Shown: positions 38,014 to 49,499, counted from the first letter of the stretch. The stretch is DNA of 64,000 nucleotides from JACDCA01 sp963810305 (GCA_963810305.1 CAWEMY010000017.1:62001-126000), one strand, 5' to 3'. Notes: a model not told the origin generated them from the letters alone. Program-made: numbers and translations.

Positions 38014-40208
38014 ATGCGCCTTCCCGCACAGAGCAGAGCGTTGCAGAACGGCTTCCGCATCGGCGAGTTCCATTACGTCGAGCCGTCACTCAACAGCGTG
38101 ACCGGGCCCGCCGGCATCATTCGCCTGGAACCCAAGATCATGCAGGTGCTCGTGTGCCTTGCTGCGCACGCCGGTCAGGTCGTGCCCAAGGAACGCCTGA
38201 TGCGGACGGTCTGGCCCGACACCTTCGTCGGCGACGACGTGTTGACGCGCTCCATCTCGGAACTGCGTCGCGTCTTCGGTGACGATGTCAAAGAGCCGCG
38301 CTTCATCCAGACGATCCCGAAGAGCGGCTATCGGCTGATTGCTGGTGTTTCCTCCAACGCAGTAGAAGACCTCGCCGCGCCAGGCACCAGACGCCGCCAA
38401 CGAGCCGGTACCCGCCGTTGCGCAAGCCGACACGCCACAAGCTCGTGCTCATCACTCGTCGGCGTTGTGTTGGTAACAGGCGTTGCGGTCGGTGGATGGT
38501 GGATCGCTTCGACGCGCCGAGGACTCGGGTGGGCCGTCGCGCTCAGCCCACCGTTGACGCAGCTCACCGCGAACCCGCCTGATGTTCCGGTGACATCCGC
38601 GCTGATCTCTCCAGATGGCAAATACCTCGCCTATGCCGATCCCACTGGCATTCAGGTCCGCATCATCGACACGGGCGAGACGCAACGGATCGCCGACACA
38701 CGCGGAATGGAAGTGTACGCCTGGAGCGGCGACGGGACAGGATTCGCGCCGGCGGCATGCGACACGGCAACATGCACAGGCTGGGATCTCTCGTTGGTGG
38801 GCGGCAACCGACGCCGGTCCGGGGCTGCTCTGGCCCGTGACTGATTCCGTGATCTCTACGCCGGACGGTTCGCGACTACTGAGGATCACGCAGGAGCTCT
38901 CGGGACCTGTGGGTCGATCCCCTGTGACGGCTCAGCGCCGCGACACCTGGTCGATCTCGGCCCGAACGGATCGGCGACCTGGAGCGCCGATGGCGAGCGA
39001 GTGCTCTTCACCAGGGGGACCACGCCATCGGCGGTGGAATCAATACCGCTCGCAGGTGGTTCCTCGTCGGTGGTGTTCAAGGCCCCCGACGGGCAGCGGA
39101 TTGCCCAGACCGGACTCCAACCTGCAGGATGGACGCCTGCTCACGCTCTTGAGCGACGCAGAGACCAATGCTGTCGCCGTCTGGGAGATTCTGATCGATG
39201 GCCAGCTCGGGAGTCGCACGCGGTTCGCCCAGGCGCTTGACAGAATGGCGGCCGGGCGGTGCATCCATTGGCCTCATCGCGCGGTCCTGGCTGGTTGTCG
39301 AGCGCGTCATCGGATGGGACCCGCGTCGTCATGAAAAGCGACACGAGTCACAGCGACATCTATGTGGCGCGGTTCGATGAGCATCAGGGCCGGCTGCTGG
39401 AGACACCGAGGCGGCTCACCATTGACGAGCGCGGGAGCTTCCCTGGCGCCTGGACGCCAGACGGTGAAACGATTCTCTTCAATTTGGGGCAGAGCGGCTC
39501 ACAAGACATCTTCACGCAGAGCCTCAGCGCGGAATCCGCTGAGCCCCTCGTGGTAGGTCCCGGGAATCAAGTGTTGCCTCGCATGAGCAGTGATGGTCGA
39601 TGGGTGCTTTTCCAGGCCACGACGCCGACGCCGTGCGACATCGACAGGGGTGGCGGATCATGCGTGTGCCGCTCGCCGGTGGCAGGCCGGAACAGGTGTT
39701 CGCCACCGACGGATTTGCCTTTCCGAGATGTGCGGTTCGCGGCCGGTGTGTGCTGTTCGAGCAAGACAAGGATCGCTGGATCATTTCATCACTTCGACCC
39801 AGTGCGCGGCAAAGGGGAGCGGCTCGTGTTCGATACCGTTCAACGTGAGGGGAGAGGACGTTTCACCAGACGGAAACGCCGTGGCAGTCCTTGTCGAAGG
39901 CTCTCGTCCGACGAACCGCATTCGGATCTATTCGCTGCGTGGAGAGCCGCAGAAGGATGTCGTGGTGGAGAACGCCGGCGCTCTCAGTAAATCTCGATTG
40001 GGGCGGCGACCGGAGCCGGCTTCTTCTCCTCGAACCGAGACGCCAGGACCGCAGTGAACTGCTGTTCATTCGACTGGACGGCACATCCCATGTGTTGTGG
40101 TCGCAACAGGGAGCTCCAGTGGCAGCGATCCCGTCGCCTGACGGCACTCATCTGGCGATCGCAGGATGGACCCGGCAGAGCAACGCCTGGATGCTGACCG
40201 GCTTCTGA
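38014..40208 (+). pseudogene. OmpR-type winged-helix protein with membrane helix and TolB-like beta-propeller, many frameshifts
   Basis: Residues about 15-110 are a Trans_reg_C winged helix (LEPKIMQVLVCLAAHAGQVV, RSISELRRVFGDDVKEPRFI, TIPKSGYRLIAGV) like CadC/ToxR. A hydrophobic helix (VGVVLVTGVAVGGWW) and WD40-like PD40 propeller blades follow (ALISPDGKYLAYADPTG, FPGAWTPDGETILFNLGQ, IPSPDGTHLAIAGW). The propeller half changes frame at least eight times between about 38800 and 40010. This DNA-binding plus periplasmic propeller design is common in Acidobacteriota and presumably senses an envelope signal. GTG 38011 is an alternative start. Confidence 0.65.
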
Positions 40209-40261
40209 CCTGTAGCGACCTTCCGATAACCAGAGGTGCGTGCCCGGATGAGGAGAACGCA

Positions 40262-40444
40262 GTGAGGACCTATGTCGCAACCACCGGCGCAGTCTTCGGT
40301 CTGATCACCGTGGCGCACGTCTGGCGAGTCATCGAAGAAGGGTCGCGCCTGTCGACTGAACCCTGGTACGTTCTCCTCACCATTGCGACGGCAGCGCTCA
40401 GCCTCTGGGCCTGGCGCTTACTCTGGCGCTCGCCACGCTCGTAA
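40262..40444 (+). CDS. Small membrane protein, 60 residues
   Basis: GTG 40262 with GAGGAG about eight bases upstream. Two hydrophobic helices are visible (VATTGAVFGLITVAHVW and YVLLTIATAALSLWAW). No recognised family. It ends six bases before the oxidoreductase gene and may be cotranscribed with it. Confidence 0.6.
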   Translation: MRTYVATTGAVFGLITVAHVWRVIEEGSRLSTEPWYVLLTIATAALSLWAWRLLWRSPRS

Positions 40445-40450
40445 GCTGCC

Positions 40451-41510
40451 ATGATCGGTGTCGCGTTGATCGGCTACGGCTACGCGGGTCGAGTCTTTCA
40501 CGCGCCGCTGATTCGTGCGACGCCGGGTCTCGAGCTGGCGATCATCAGCTCCAGCCGTCCCGAACGCGTCCGCGCCGACCTGCCCGGCATCCCGGTCGTC
40601 TCGTCGCCGGAAGAAGCCTGCGCGGTGCCGTCGGTGGAGCTCGTCGTGATCGCGACACCTAACGACACTCACGTCCCGATTGCGACGATGGCGCTGCGAG
40701 CGGGTAAACATGTCGTGGTCGAGAAGCCGATGGCGCCGACGCTCGAGGGCGCGCGGGAGATCGCAGCGCTCGCGCAGAGCCAGGACCGCGTGCTCGCGGT
40801 GTTCCAGAACCGCCGATGGGACGGCGACTTTCTCGGTCTCACCGATCTGCTCAGGAGCAGCGCACTTGGTGACGTAACCCATTTCGAATCGCACTTCGAT
40901 CGTTACAGGCCGATCGTCCGGGACCGGTGGCGCGAGCGGGCAGGCGTGGGATCGGGCGTCTGGTACGACCTGGGCCCGCACCTCGTCGATCAAGTGCTGC
41001 AGTTATTCGGTCTGCCGGACCGTGTCATGGCAGCCATGGCCGCGCAACGCGCAGGTGCACAATCCGATGACTGGGCACACGTGGTTCTCGAGGTACAGCC
41101 GCCTGCGCGTCATTCTTCACGCGTCGATGCTCGTCGCTGCGCCGCTGCCGCGTTTCATCGTCCATGGGACGACCGCCAGCTGGATCAAGTGCGGGCTCGA
41201 TGCACAGGAGCGGCAACTCAACGCGGTGTTCACTCCTGACGCTGTGGGAAACGTCGAGGACCGCGAGCATGCAGTGCTGGTCGACGGCGGGAGCGGCACG
41301 CAGACGGAGACGCCTGTCCCGCGCGGAGACTACCGGGACTTCTACCTTCGGCTCCGCGACGCGCTGCTGGGTAGTGGCCGTAACCCGGTTCCGCCGGAAC
41401 AGGCGGTGCCCGTCATGGCTATCGTTGAGGTTGCGATCCGATCGTCGGCCGAAGGGCGCGCGCTTCGCCCCTCGCTCACTGAAGAAGAGATTCGAGGATT
41501 CGAGCGCTGA
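40451..41510 (+). CDS. Gfo/Idh/MocA family oxidoreductase (YdgJ-like), one frameshift
   Basis: About 352 residues after repair. The N-terminal Rossmann domain starts IGVALIGYGYAGRVFHAPLI, followed by VVIATPNDTHVPIATMALRA and GKHVVVEKPMAPT, which includes the family's conserved E-K-P with the catalytic Lys. GVWYDLGPHLVDQVLQLFG is the C-terminal-domain signature. At about 41090 the frame must drop one G (GAGGTAC) to read VVLEYSRLRVILHASM and continue normally to FER-stop. It is predicted to oxidise or reduce a sugar or sugar-like alcohol with NAD(P). Confidence 0.85.
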
Positions 41511-41557
41511 CGTTGTTTGACTTCTCCCTCTGGTAGGATGTCCCACAGCGGGGACCG

Positions 41558-44368
41558 ATGATCCGAATCTCGGCTTTTCTTCTTCTTGTCCTGCTCCTGA
41601 ACAGCGCGTACCTGGCTGCGTTTGCGACCCCCTCTCTGTTCTACTTCACCAACGTCGTGCTCCACATGGTGCTCGGGCTGGCGCTCGGATGGGTGTGGGT
41701 CCGGCGAACGATCCGCGAACGCGCCAATGCGAGCAGAGCGGTGCTCCTCAGCTCAGCGGTACTTGCCGCGGGAGGATTGTGCGGAATCGCCATCATGGTT
41801 GTGGGAGCGGCGGGGCGCACGCGATGGCTGCTGCCGCTTCACATCGGGTTGATCATGGCGGGCGGCGTCCCGCTGCTTGGCATCTACGTTCTGCGGACCT
41901 GGCGCTCCTCGTGGCAGGCCGGCGTCCGTACGCGCCTGTCCGTCGGCACCGTCTACGGCGTCGTCCTCCTCGCGTTCGCCGGTGCCTTCAGCATGGCCAT
42001 GACGCGGGACACGCGCGCGAAGGCGCGCTACCGGATCGAGAATCCGGCGGTCGTCCCGGCGAGCATGCAGGAGGAGGGACGCGGCGGGCCTCACAGCCCA
42101 TTTTTTCCGTCCTCGGCCGACACGAACGTTCGCGGGATCATTCCCGCCAATTTTTTCATGACGAGCGAGACCTGCGGCCGCTGTCATACCGAGATCTACA
42201 AGGAATGGCAGTCCTCCGCGCACCGCTTCTCGTCTTTCAACAACCAGTGGTATCGCAAGTCGATCGAGTACATGCAGGATGTCGTCGGGACGACACCCTC
42301 GAAGTGGTGCGCCGGGTGCCACGATCACGCCGTGTTCTTCAATGGCCGCTTCGACCGTCCCATCAAGGAACAGATCGATACGCCTGAAGCCCAGGCCGGC
42401 CTGGGCTGCACCTCATGTCACGCGATCACTCGTGTGAACAGCACGATGGGCCAGGGGGATTTCGAAGTCGAGTACCCGCCGATGCACGACCTCGCGGTGA
42501 GCAAGAACCCGATCCTCAAGTTCGTGCACGACCAGCTGACATATATCGATCCGCAGCCACACCGTGAGACGTTCCTCAAGCCATTTCATACCGATCAGAC
42601 TCCGGAGTTCTGCGCCAGCTGCCACAAGGTCCACCTCGACGTCCCCGTGAATGCGTACCGTTGGTTCCGAGGGTTCAACGACTACGACAACTGGCAGGCG
42701 TCTGGTGTATCGGGCGAGGGAGCGCGCTCCTTCTATTACCCACCGAAGCCGCAAAAGTGCGCCGATTGCCACATGCAGCTCGTTCCGTCGAACGATCCGG
42801 CGGCCAGAGACGGCAAGGTGAAGTCGCACCGTTTCGCGGCGGCGAACACGGCGCTCCCATTCGTCAACAAAGATCCTGTGCAACTGAAGGCCGTGCAGGA
42901 CTTCCTGCGGGACGGCCAGGTGACGATCGATATCTTCGGTCTGGCTCGTGGCACCGAGGCGCCACCGCAGACGGAGACCGGTCGGCGGGCGGCAGAGACC
43001 GAGCCACGTCTGTCGAGCAGTTTCGCCGTTGGCGAAGAATCGATGCAGTTCGGTCCGGCGCAAACCTTTGTTTCGAAACCAGCTGAGATCGTGGCGCCGC
43101 TCGACAAGGTGGATCCGGTAGTCCGGCGCGGCGAGTCGGTGCGGCTCGACATCGTCGTGCGCACACGCAAGGTCGGGCACTTCTTCCCTGGGGGGACCGT
43201 TGACGCGTTCGACGTCTGGGTCGAGCTCGAAGCCGTGGACGACAAGGGACGCGTCCTGCTCCACAGCGGCGCCGTCGAAGACGGCGGCAAGGGGCCGGTG
43301 GAGCCTGGCGCCCATTTCTACCGCGCTCTCCTTCTGGACGAGCACGGCAACCGGATCAACAAGCGCAACGCCTGGGCCGCGCGGTCGGTGGCCTATGTCC
43401 GGCTGATTCCGCCTGGTGCGGCCGATACCATTCACTACCGTCTGAACATTCCCGCGGATGCGGGCGACCGCATTTTTCTGAAGGCGAAGCTGAACTACCG
43501 GAAGTTCGCATGGTGGAACACGCAGTGGGCATTCGCCGGCGTCAGAGACCCCGCCCAGAAAGCGTTCTCCCTCGGACCCGGACACGACGACGGGAAGTTC
43601 GTATTTACCGGTAGCACCGCGAAGGTGTCCGGCGAGATCAAGGCAATTCCGGACATCCCGATCACCGTCATGGCCGAAAGCCAGGCCACGCTGCGCGTCA
43701 TCTCCGGCGCGAGTCCCTTGCCGGATACGAAGACCGTGACCAACCCCTCGGTGCGGGAGCGATGGAACGACTACGGCATCGGGCTCCTGCTCCAGGGAGA
43801 CATCCGAAACGCCGAGGCGGTCTTCCTCAAAGTGACGCAGATGGAGCCGGGGTACGCGGACGGATGGGTGAACGTCGCCCGGGCGAGAATCCAGGAAGGC
43901 AATATGAGCGCGGCGGAGGAGATCCTTCGCAAGGCGCTCGAAGTCAATCCGCGCCTCGCCAAGACCCATTTCTTCCTGGCCACCGCGTTGAAAAGTCTCG
44001 GCCGGTACGAGGATGCGGTGACGCATTTACGCGTCGCCGCCGAGCAGTATCCCCGGGACCGCGTCGTGTTGAACCAGCTTGGGCGGGTGCTGTTCCTGAA
44101 GCGCGAGTACGCCCCGGCGGTCGAGGAGTTCAAGAAAGTCCTCCGGATCGATCCGGAGGATCTTCAGGCCCACTACAACCTGATGCTCTGCTATCAGGGG
44201 CTCGGTCAGGCCGATGCCGCTGCACGCGAGCGCGTGCTGTATTTGAGATTCAAGGCTGACGAATCGGCGCAGGCGATCACGGGGCCTTTCCGCCAGCTGA
44301 ATCCGGATGACAACAACGAGCGGCAACAGATTCACGAGCACGGCCGCGCGGCACTGCGTAATCGATGA
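41558..44368 (+). CDS. Membrane-anchored pentahaem cytochrome c fused to TPR repeats
   Basis: 936 residues, intact. Residues 1-145 contain about four membrane helices. Five CxxCH haem motifs follow at about 207-410: CGRCH, CAGCH, CTSCH, CASCH and CADCH, resembling cytochrome c554-type domains. A beta-rich region (about 500-710) includes TRKVGHFFPGGTVDAFDVWV, and the C-terminus (about 730-900) is TPR (YADGWVNVARARIQEGNMSA and following). The stop overlaps the next CRTAC1 gene (ATGA), so this is the first gene of a three-gene operon with two propeller proteins. A quinol- or periplasm-linked electron-transfer role is inferred. Confidence 0.87.
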   Translation: MIRISAFLLLVLLLNSAYLAAFATPSLFYFTNVVLHMVLGLALGWVWVRRTIRERANASRAVLLSSAVLAAGGLCGIAIMVVGAAGRTRWLLPLHIGLIMAGGVPLLGIYVLRTWRSSWQAGVRTRLSVGTVYGVVLLAFAGAFSMAMTRDTRAKARYRIENPAVVPASMQEEGRGGPHSPFFPSSADTNVRGIIPANFFMTSETCGRCHTEIYKEWQSSAHRFSSFNNQWYRKSIEYMQDVVGTTPSKWCAGCHDHAVFFNGRFDRPIKEQIDTPEAQAGLGCTSCHAITRVNSTMGQGDFEVEYPPMHDLAVSKNPILKFVHDQLTYIDPQPHRETFLKPFHTDQTPEFCASCHKVHLDVPVNAYRWFRGFNDYDNWQASGVSGEGARSFYYPPKPQKCADCHMQLVPSNDPAARDGKVKSHRFAAANTALPFVNKDPVQLKAVQDFLRDGQVTIDIFGLARGTEAPPQTETGRRAAETEPRLSSSFAVGEESMQFGPAQTFVSKPAEIVAPLDKVDPVVRRGESVRLDIVVRTRKVGHFFPGGTVDAFDVWVELEAVDDKGRVLLHSGAVEDGGKGPVEPGAHFYRALLLDEHGNRINKRNAWAARSVAYVRLIPPGAADTIHYRLNIPADAGDRIFLKAKLNYRKFAWWNTQWAFAGVRDPAQKAFSLGPGHDDGKFVFTGSTAKVSGEIKAIPDIPITVMAESQATLRVISGASPLPDTKTVTNPSVRERWNDYGIGLLLQGDIRNAEAVFLKVTQMEPGYADGWVNVARARIQEGNMSAAEEILRKALEVNPRLAKTHFFLATALKSLGRYEDAVTHLRVAAEQYPRDRVVLNQLGRVLFLKREYAPAVEEFKKVLRIDPEDLQAHYNLMLCYQGLGQADAAARERVLYLRFKADESAQAITGPFRQLNPDDNNERQQIHEHGRAALRNR

Positions 44369-46092
44369 GCAGAATTCCGCTGGCACTCCTGGTGGGAGCG
44401 TGCGGCATGATCCTCGCTGGATCCGACGCCTCGCCGTTAGCACAGAGCCCCAGGCCTTGGACCAACCAGGTTCACTTCTCTGACGTCACATCCGCTGCCG
44501 GCATCCGCTTCCGGCACAACAGCGGTGCGTTCGGCAAGAAGTATCTGCCCGAAACGATGGGTTCGGGAGCCGCCTTCCTCGACGTCGACAACGATGGATG
44601 GCAGGACCTGCTCCTCGTGAACTCGACGCACTGGCCCGGCCGGCGAACGCCGAGTCACCCCCTCGGCTTGCCGGCGCTCTACCGGAACAACGGCAACGGT
44701 ACTTTCAAAGACATCACCAGACAGGCTGGTCTCGCGGTCGAGATGTACGGCCTTGGCGTCACGGCGGCTGATTACGACAACGACGGGAACATCGATCTCT
44801 ACGTGACGGCGCTCGGGCCGAATCGTCTCTTCAGAAACCTCGGCGGCGGAAAATTCTCAGACGTGACGGCGCGTGCGGGGGTCGGCGACCCCGGTTTCTC
44901 GACGAGCGCGGCATGGTTCGATTACGACCTCGACGGACGGCTCGATCTCTTCGTCGCCAATTACGTCGAGTGGACGATCGGGACAGACCTGTTCTGCACG
45001 CTCGACGGCCGCAACAAATCGTATTGCACTCCTGAATCGTACAAGGGGCAGAGCTCAACCCTCTATCGCAACAAAGGGGATGGCACGTTCGAGAACGTCA
45101 CCCAGAAGGCGGGGCTGTACGATCCGACGTCGAAAGCGCTGGGGGTCGCGCTCATCGACCACAACGGCGACGGGCGAATGGATCTGTTCGTCGCCAACGA
45201 CACACAGCCCAACCGGCTGTACCAGAACAAAGGCGACGGGACGTTCATCGACGTCGGGATGACGGCCGGCGTGGCGTTCAACGAGGCAGGAGTCGCCCGC
45301 GCCGGCATGGGAGTGGATGCCGCCGATTACGACGGCTCCGGACGCCAGGGACTCATCATCGGCAACTTTTCCAACGAGATGATGGCGCTCTATTCGAACG
45401 AGGGAACCGGACTCTTCATCGACGACGCGCCGAGGTCCACGGTGGGGAAGGCATCGCTGTTGACCCTGACGTTCGCGTGCTTTTTCGTGGATGTGGACCT
45501 GGACGGCCTGGTGGACATTTTCGCGGCGAACGGGCACGTGTCCGACGACATCGGGACGGTGCAGCCGAAGGTGACCTACGCGCAGCGGCCTCACCTGTTC
45601 CGCAATCTGGGCTCGAAGAAATTCGAGGAGATCTCCGGGCAGCTTGGGCCGGCCTTTGCGGAGGCGGTCGTCGGGCGCGGCGCGGCATACGCGGATATCG
45701 ACAACGACGGGGATCTCGATCTGGTGATGACCACCAACAATGGACCGGCGCGCCTGCTACGCAATGACGGCGGCAACGATAATCGGCTGCTGCGTGTTGT
45801 CACGATCGGCAGCGCGTCGAACCGGAACGGGATCGGCGCGAAGGTCCGGCTGACACTGGACAACGGAAAAACCCAATGGAGCATGGTGAAGACCGGTTCG
45901 AGCTATCTGTCTCAGAGCGAGCTGCCGCTCACGTTCGGACTGGGCGAATCGACAACGATCAAGAGCGTCGAGGTGACCTGGCCCAGCGGTCGTCTTGAAA
46001 AGCTTCCGGGCGGCGCTGCCAACCGCGCCATCACCGTGCATGAAGGCAAGGGAATCGTTCACAGTGCACCGCTCGGCCGGGCCGGACGATGA
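44365..46092 (+). CDS. CRTAC1 family FG-GAP/VCBS repeat protein with ASPIC/UnbV domain
   Basis: 575 residues, intact, starting inside the stop of the cytochrome gene and ending over the start of the next. A signal peptide (about 1-27), blades with DVDNDGWQDLLLVN, DYDNDGNIDLYVTA, DYDLDGRLDLFVAN, DHNGDGRMDLFVAN and DVDLDGLVDIFAAN, and an ASPIC/UnbV tail (NRNGIGAKVRLTL, VTWPSGRLEKL). More diverged from the two copies near 6 and 11 kb than they are from each other by inspection. Probably exported; function of the family unproven. Confidence 0.9.
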   Translation: MSRIPLALLVGACGMILAGSDASPLAQSPRPWTNQVHFSDVTSAAGIRFRHNSGAFGKKYLPETMGSGAAFLDVDNDGWQDLLLVNSTHWPGRRTPSHPLGLPALYRNNGNGTFKDITRQAGLAVEMYGLGVTAADYDNDGNIDLYVTALGPNRLFRNLGGGKFSDVTARAGVGDPGFSTSAAWFDYDLDGRLDLFVANYVEWTIGTDLFCTLDGRNKSYCTPESYKGQSSTLYRNKGDGTFENVTQKAGLYDPTSKALGVALIDHNGDGRMDLFVANDTQPNRLYQNKGDGTFIDVGMTAGVAFNEAGVARAGMGVDAADYDGSGRQGLIIGNFSNEMMALYSNEGTGLFIDDAPRSTVGKASLLTLTFACFFVDVDLDGLVDIFAANGHVSDDIGTVQPKVTYAQRPHLFRNLGSKKFEEISGQLGPAFAEAVVGRGAAYADIDNDGDLDLVMTTNNGPARLLRNDGGNDNRLLRVVTIGSASNRNGIGAKVRLTLDNGKTQWSMVKTGSSYLSQSELPLTFGLGESTTIKSVEVTWPSGRLEKLPGGAANRAITVHEGKGIVHSAPLGRAGR

Positions 46093-49000
46093 CCTACGGG
46101 ACGCTGGCGTCCGTTTTTCTGGCGGCTATTCTGGCTCTCGCCGGGATCGTTCCCGGTGCCGGCGGTCAAAGCGGCCCGACCGAGCGTGAACGGGCCTACC
46201 GCGCGAACAACCTTGGAGTGGCGCGCCTCGAGCAGTTCGACTACGACGGGGCGGCACAGTCGTTCGGCGAGGCGCTGAAGATCGATCCGGCGCTGGCGAT
46301 CGGCCGGCTGAATCTCGCGCTCGCGCTCTTTTATGGGAACAAGCCAGACGCGGCGCTCCAGGAAGCGCGCGCCGCGGCCGAGCGGCTTCCCGAGGCTCCG
46401 CAGGTTCATTACTTGCTCGGGTTGCTGGCCAGATCGCTGGATCGCCCGGAGGAGGCGATCACCTCATGGCGTCGGGTCCTTCAACTCGATCCGTCAGACG
46501 TCGGCGACGAAGGTGCATCTCGGCCAGCTGTATCTACAGCAGCGCAGCTTCGGGGAAGCCATTGCCCTCTTCCATGAAGCGCTGGCGGCTGAACCGTACA
46601 ACGTCACGGCCGCTTACAACCTTGCGACAGCCCTGATCAGGTCAGGCGCCGCGGACGAGGGTCGGAAGGCAATGGATCGCTTCCAGGCCCTGCGCGACAG
46701 CACGTACGGAAAGACGTACTCGCCGACGTACTTGGAACAGGGGAAGTACGCAGAGGCCATTGGCTCTACCGGCGCGGAGCCGGAGTTGGTCAACACGCGA
46801 ACTCCGGACGTCACCTTTGTCGATGCCACATCGATGGCGTTACCGCAAACCAAGCCAGCTCGTTCCGCCGCAGCTAGCCGCCGGTGAGGACCGTGCCGCA
46901 GCGGTGGCCGGCGGTGTGACGCTCATCGACGCGGACGGCGACGGCGATCTCGATCTGATCGAGACAGCGCCGCGTGGAACGCGGCTGTACCGCAACGACG
47001 GGGGAGTGTTTTCCGACATCAGCGACCGGGTGGGACTCACGGCATCGGCGGGCGGCGTCTCAATCGGTGCGGTCGCCGCAGATTACGACAACGACGGTAA
47101 GGCGGACCTGTTCATCCTTCGCTATGGCGGCAACCGGCTCCTGCGGCAGACGTCCAGCGGGGGATTCGAGGACGTCACCGAACGCTCTCGGATGCCTGCG
47201 TATCCGCATCTGGCCCGGTCGGCAGCGTTGGTGGATGTCGATCACGACGGTGATCTGGACATTTTCGTCGCCGGTCTTGCGGCCCCGAATCAATTGCTGC
47301 GCAACAACGGCAATGGCGGGTTTACGGACATCACGGCGGCCGCGGGCGCGGGGGGTGGCGGCAATGCAGTCGCAGTCGTGCCGACGGATTTCGACAATCG
47401 TCGCGACATCGATCTGTTGATCGTCAACGATGGCACCGCGCCGGTCCTGCTTCAGAATCTCAGGGACGGAACGTTCCGTGATGCGGCGACAGGCGCGGGC
47501 CTGCCGCCGGCGGGGCGCTACACGACCGCCGCGGCCGGGGATCTCAACAAGGACGGCGCCACCGACTTCTTCCTCGGCACATCCGACAGCGCAGGCGCAT
47601 TCGCGATGAGCAATGGCAGCGGTTCGTTCGTGGTCCGACCCGGGCCGGAAGCGTCACGCGGTGCGGTGGCGACGCAGTTCCTCGACTACGACAACGATGG
47701 CCTGCTGGATCTGTTCATGCTGTCGAACCGGGCGGCGCACCTGTTCCGCAACCTGGGAACCGGCTGGACCGACGTTACTGCAGCCGCCGCGCTCCCGGCA
47801 CTTGCAGCGGATGGCGTCGCCTTTCAGGCAATGGCCCTCGGGGATGTGGACGGAGACGGGGATACCGATGCGGTCGTCCGGCTGGCGGATGGCACGGTGC
47901 GCCACTGGCGCAACCAGGGAGGGAACCGGAACCCTTCTCTGCGGGTCCGCCTGGCGGGGAGAGTCAGCAACCGGAGCGGTGTCGGAGCGAAGGTTGACAT
48001 GCGCGCCGGCAGCCTCCGTCAGAGACTCGAATCATCGGCGGCGACGCCTGCCGTTGCCCCCTCCGATCTGGTATTTGGTCTCGGCCCTCACCGCGCCGCC
48101 GACGTCGTCCGAGTCCTCTGGCCATCCGGCACATTGCAGGCCGAGACGGAGTTCGGCTCGAGCCCGCAGCCGGGAGTCGTGACCGTCACGGAACTGGATC
48201 GCAAACCTTCCTCCTGTCCGTATCTCTACACCTGGAACGGCAGCAGCTTCGAGTTCGTGACCGACTTCATGGGTGGCGGGGAAATTGGTTACTGGGTCGG
48301 ACCGGGAATGTGGAACCGGCCCGATCCTGACGAGTACGTCCGCATTCGCCGCGACCAGCTCGAGCCGCGGAATGGTCGGTACGAGTTGCGCGTCACGAAC
48401 GAGCTCGAAGAGGCGATGTTCATCGATCGGCTGCAGCTGGTCGCCGTGGACCATGCGGACGGCGTCGAGGTATATCCGAACGAAGGTCTCGGTGCGCCGG
48501 CCGGAGCCAGCGCGCCCACCTCCGGCATCTCTGCTCACGACGACGCGCGGCGCTCGTGTTGTTGCCGCCGCGACCGATGAGCACGGGCACGATGTTCGGG
48601 AGCGGCTGGAGCGGATCGACCGGAAGTACCTGGACGATTTCAGCCTGCGCCCGATCCGCGGATATGCCGAGCCGCACACCCTGACGCTCGATGTTGGGGA
48701 CTCCGCTGACAAGGCCGTCCTGCTGATGACCGGCTGGACGGACTACGCGTTTTCAGGCGACAACGTCGCCGCTCACCAAGGGGGGCAGACGTTGCGCGCT
48801 CCGGCGCTGCAGGTGAAGGACGCGCGAGGGAAGTGGCGAACGGCGATCGAGAATATCGGCATCCCCGTCGGTCGCCCGCAGACCGTCGTCGTCAATCTGC
48901 GGGGGAAGATTCCGCGATCGACCCGCGAGGTGCGCATCGTGACGAATATGCGCATCTACTGGGACCAGGTCCTGGTCGACTCGTCCGGCGGCAGCTTTCC

Positions 49001-49499
49001 AGCAGTCTCGACGCGGCTCGATCCCGTTGTCGCGGATCTGCGTTGGCGTGGTTTCTCGCGCGAATCGACCCCTGACGGGCGTCAGCCGTTGGGCTACGAC
49101 TACGAGCGCGTCGCCACCGTCTCTCCCTGGAAAGTGATGACTGGGCGGTACACGCGAGAAGGAGACGTCCGGCCCCTGCTCGGCGCGCGCGACGACATGT
49201 TCGTTGTGTCGCGGCCTGGCGACGAGATTGCGCTGGCCTTCGACGCGGGCGCCCTGCCGTCGCTGCAACCAGGCCTCTCGCGCACGTTTCTTCTCTACGT
49301 TGTCGGGTATAGCAAGGAAATGGATATCAACTCCGCGAGTCCGCACACTGTGGAGCCGCTGCCGTTCCAGGGCATGAGCGCCTATCCCTACGCACCGGCT
49401 GAGCGCTATCCGCAGACGCCCGCGCATCTGGAATATCTGGCGCGCTACAACACACGGATCGTGTCGAGACCGCTGCCGCCGCTGGAGATCGTGAGGTAG
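46089..49499 (+). CDS. Giant TPR-CRTAC1 fusion with extra C-terminal domain, three frameshifts
   Basis: About 1,136 residues after joining frames near 46497 (extra G), 46858 and 48510. Order: signal peptide, TPR repeats (about 30-235), FG-GAP/VCBS propeller (about 270-610; DADGDGDLDLIETA, DYDNDGKADLFILR, DVDHDGDLDIFVAG), ASPIC/UnbV-like stretch (NRSGVGAKVDM, VLWPSGTLQAE), then a further domain of roughly 430 residues beginning CPYLYTWNGSSFEFVTDFMG and ending HLEYLARYNTRIVSRPLPPL. Each frame joins without loss of homology, so one polypeptide is likely. It combines in one chain the TPR and CRTAC1 partners encoded separately elsewhere in the window. It overlaps the upstream CRTAC1 gene by four bases. 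Confidence 0.8.

Noticed and set aside
38014..38844. In-frame stop of the winged-helix gene as a possible Sec codon, since downstream propeller sequence is in the same frame
   Set aside because: Intervening homology lies in other frames, so the shared frame results from several compensating indels rather than readthrough.
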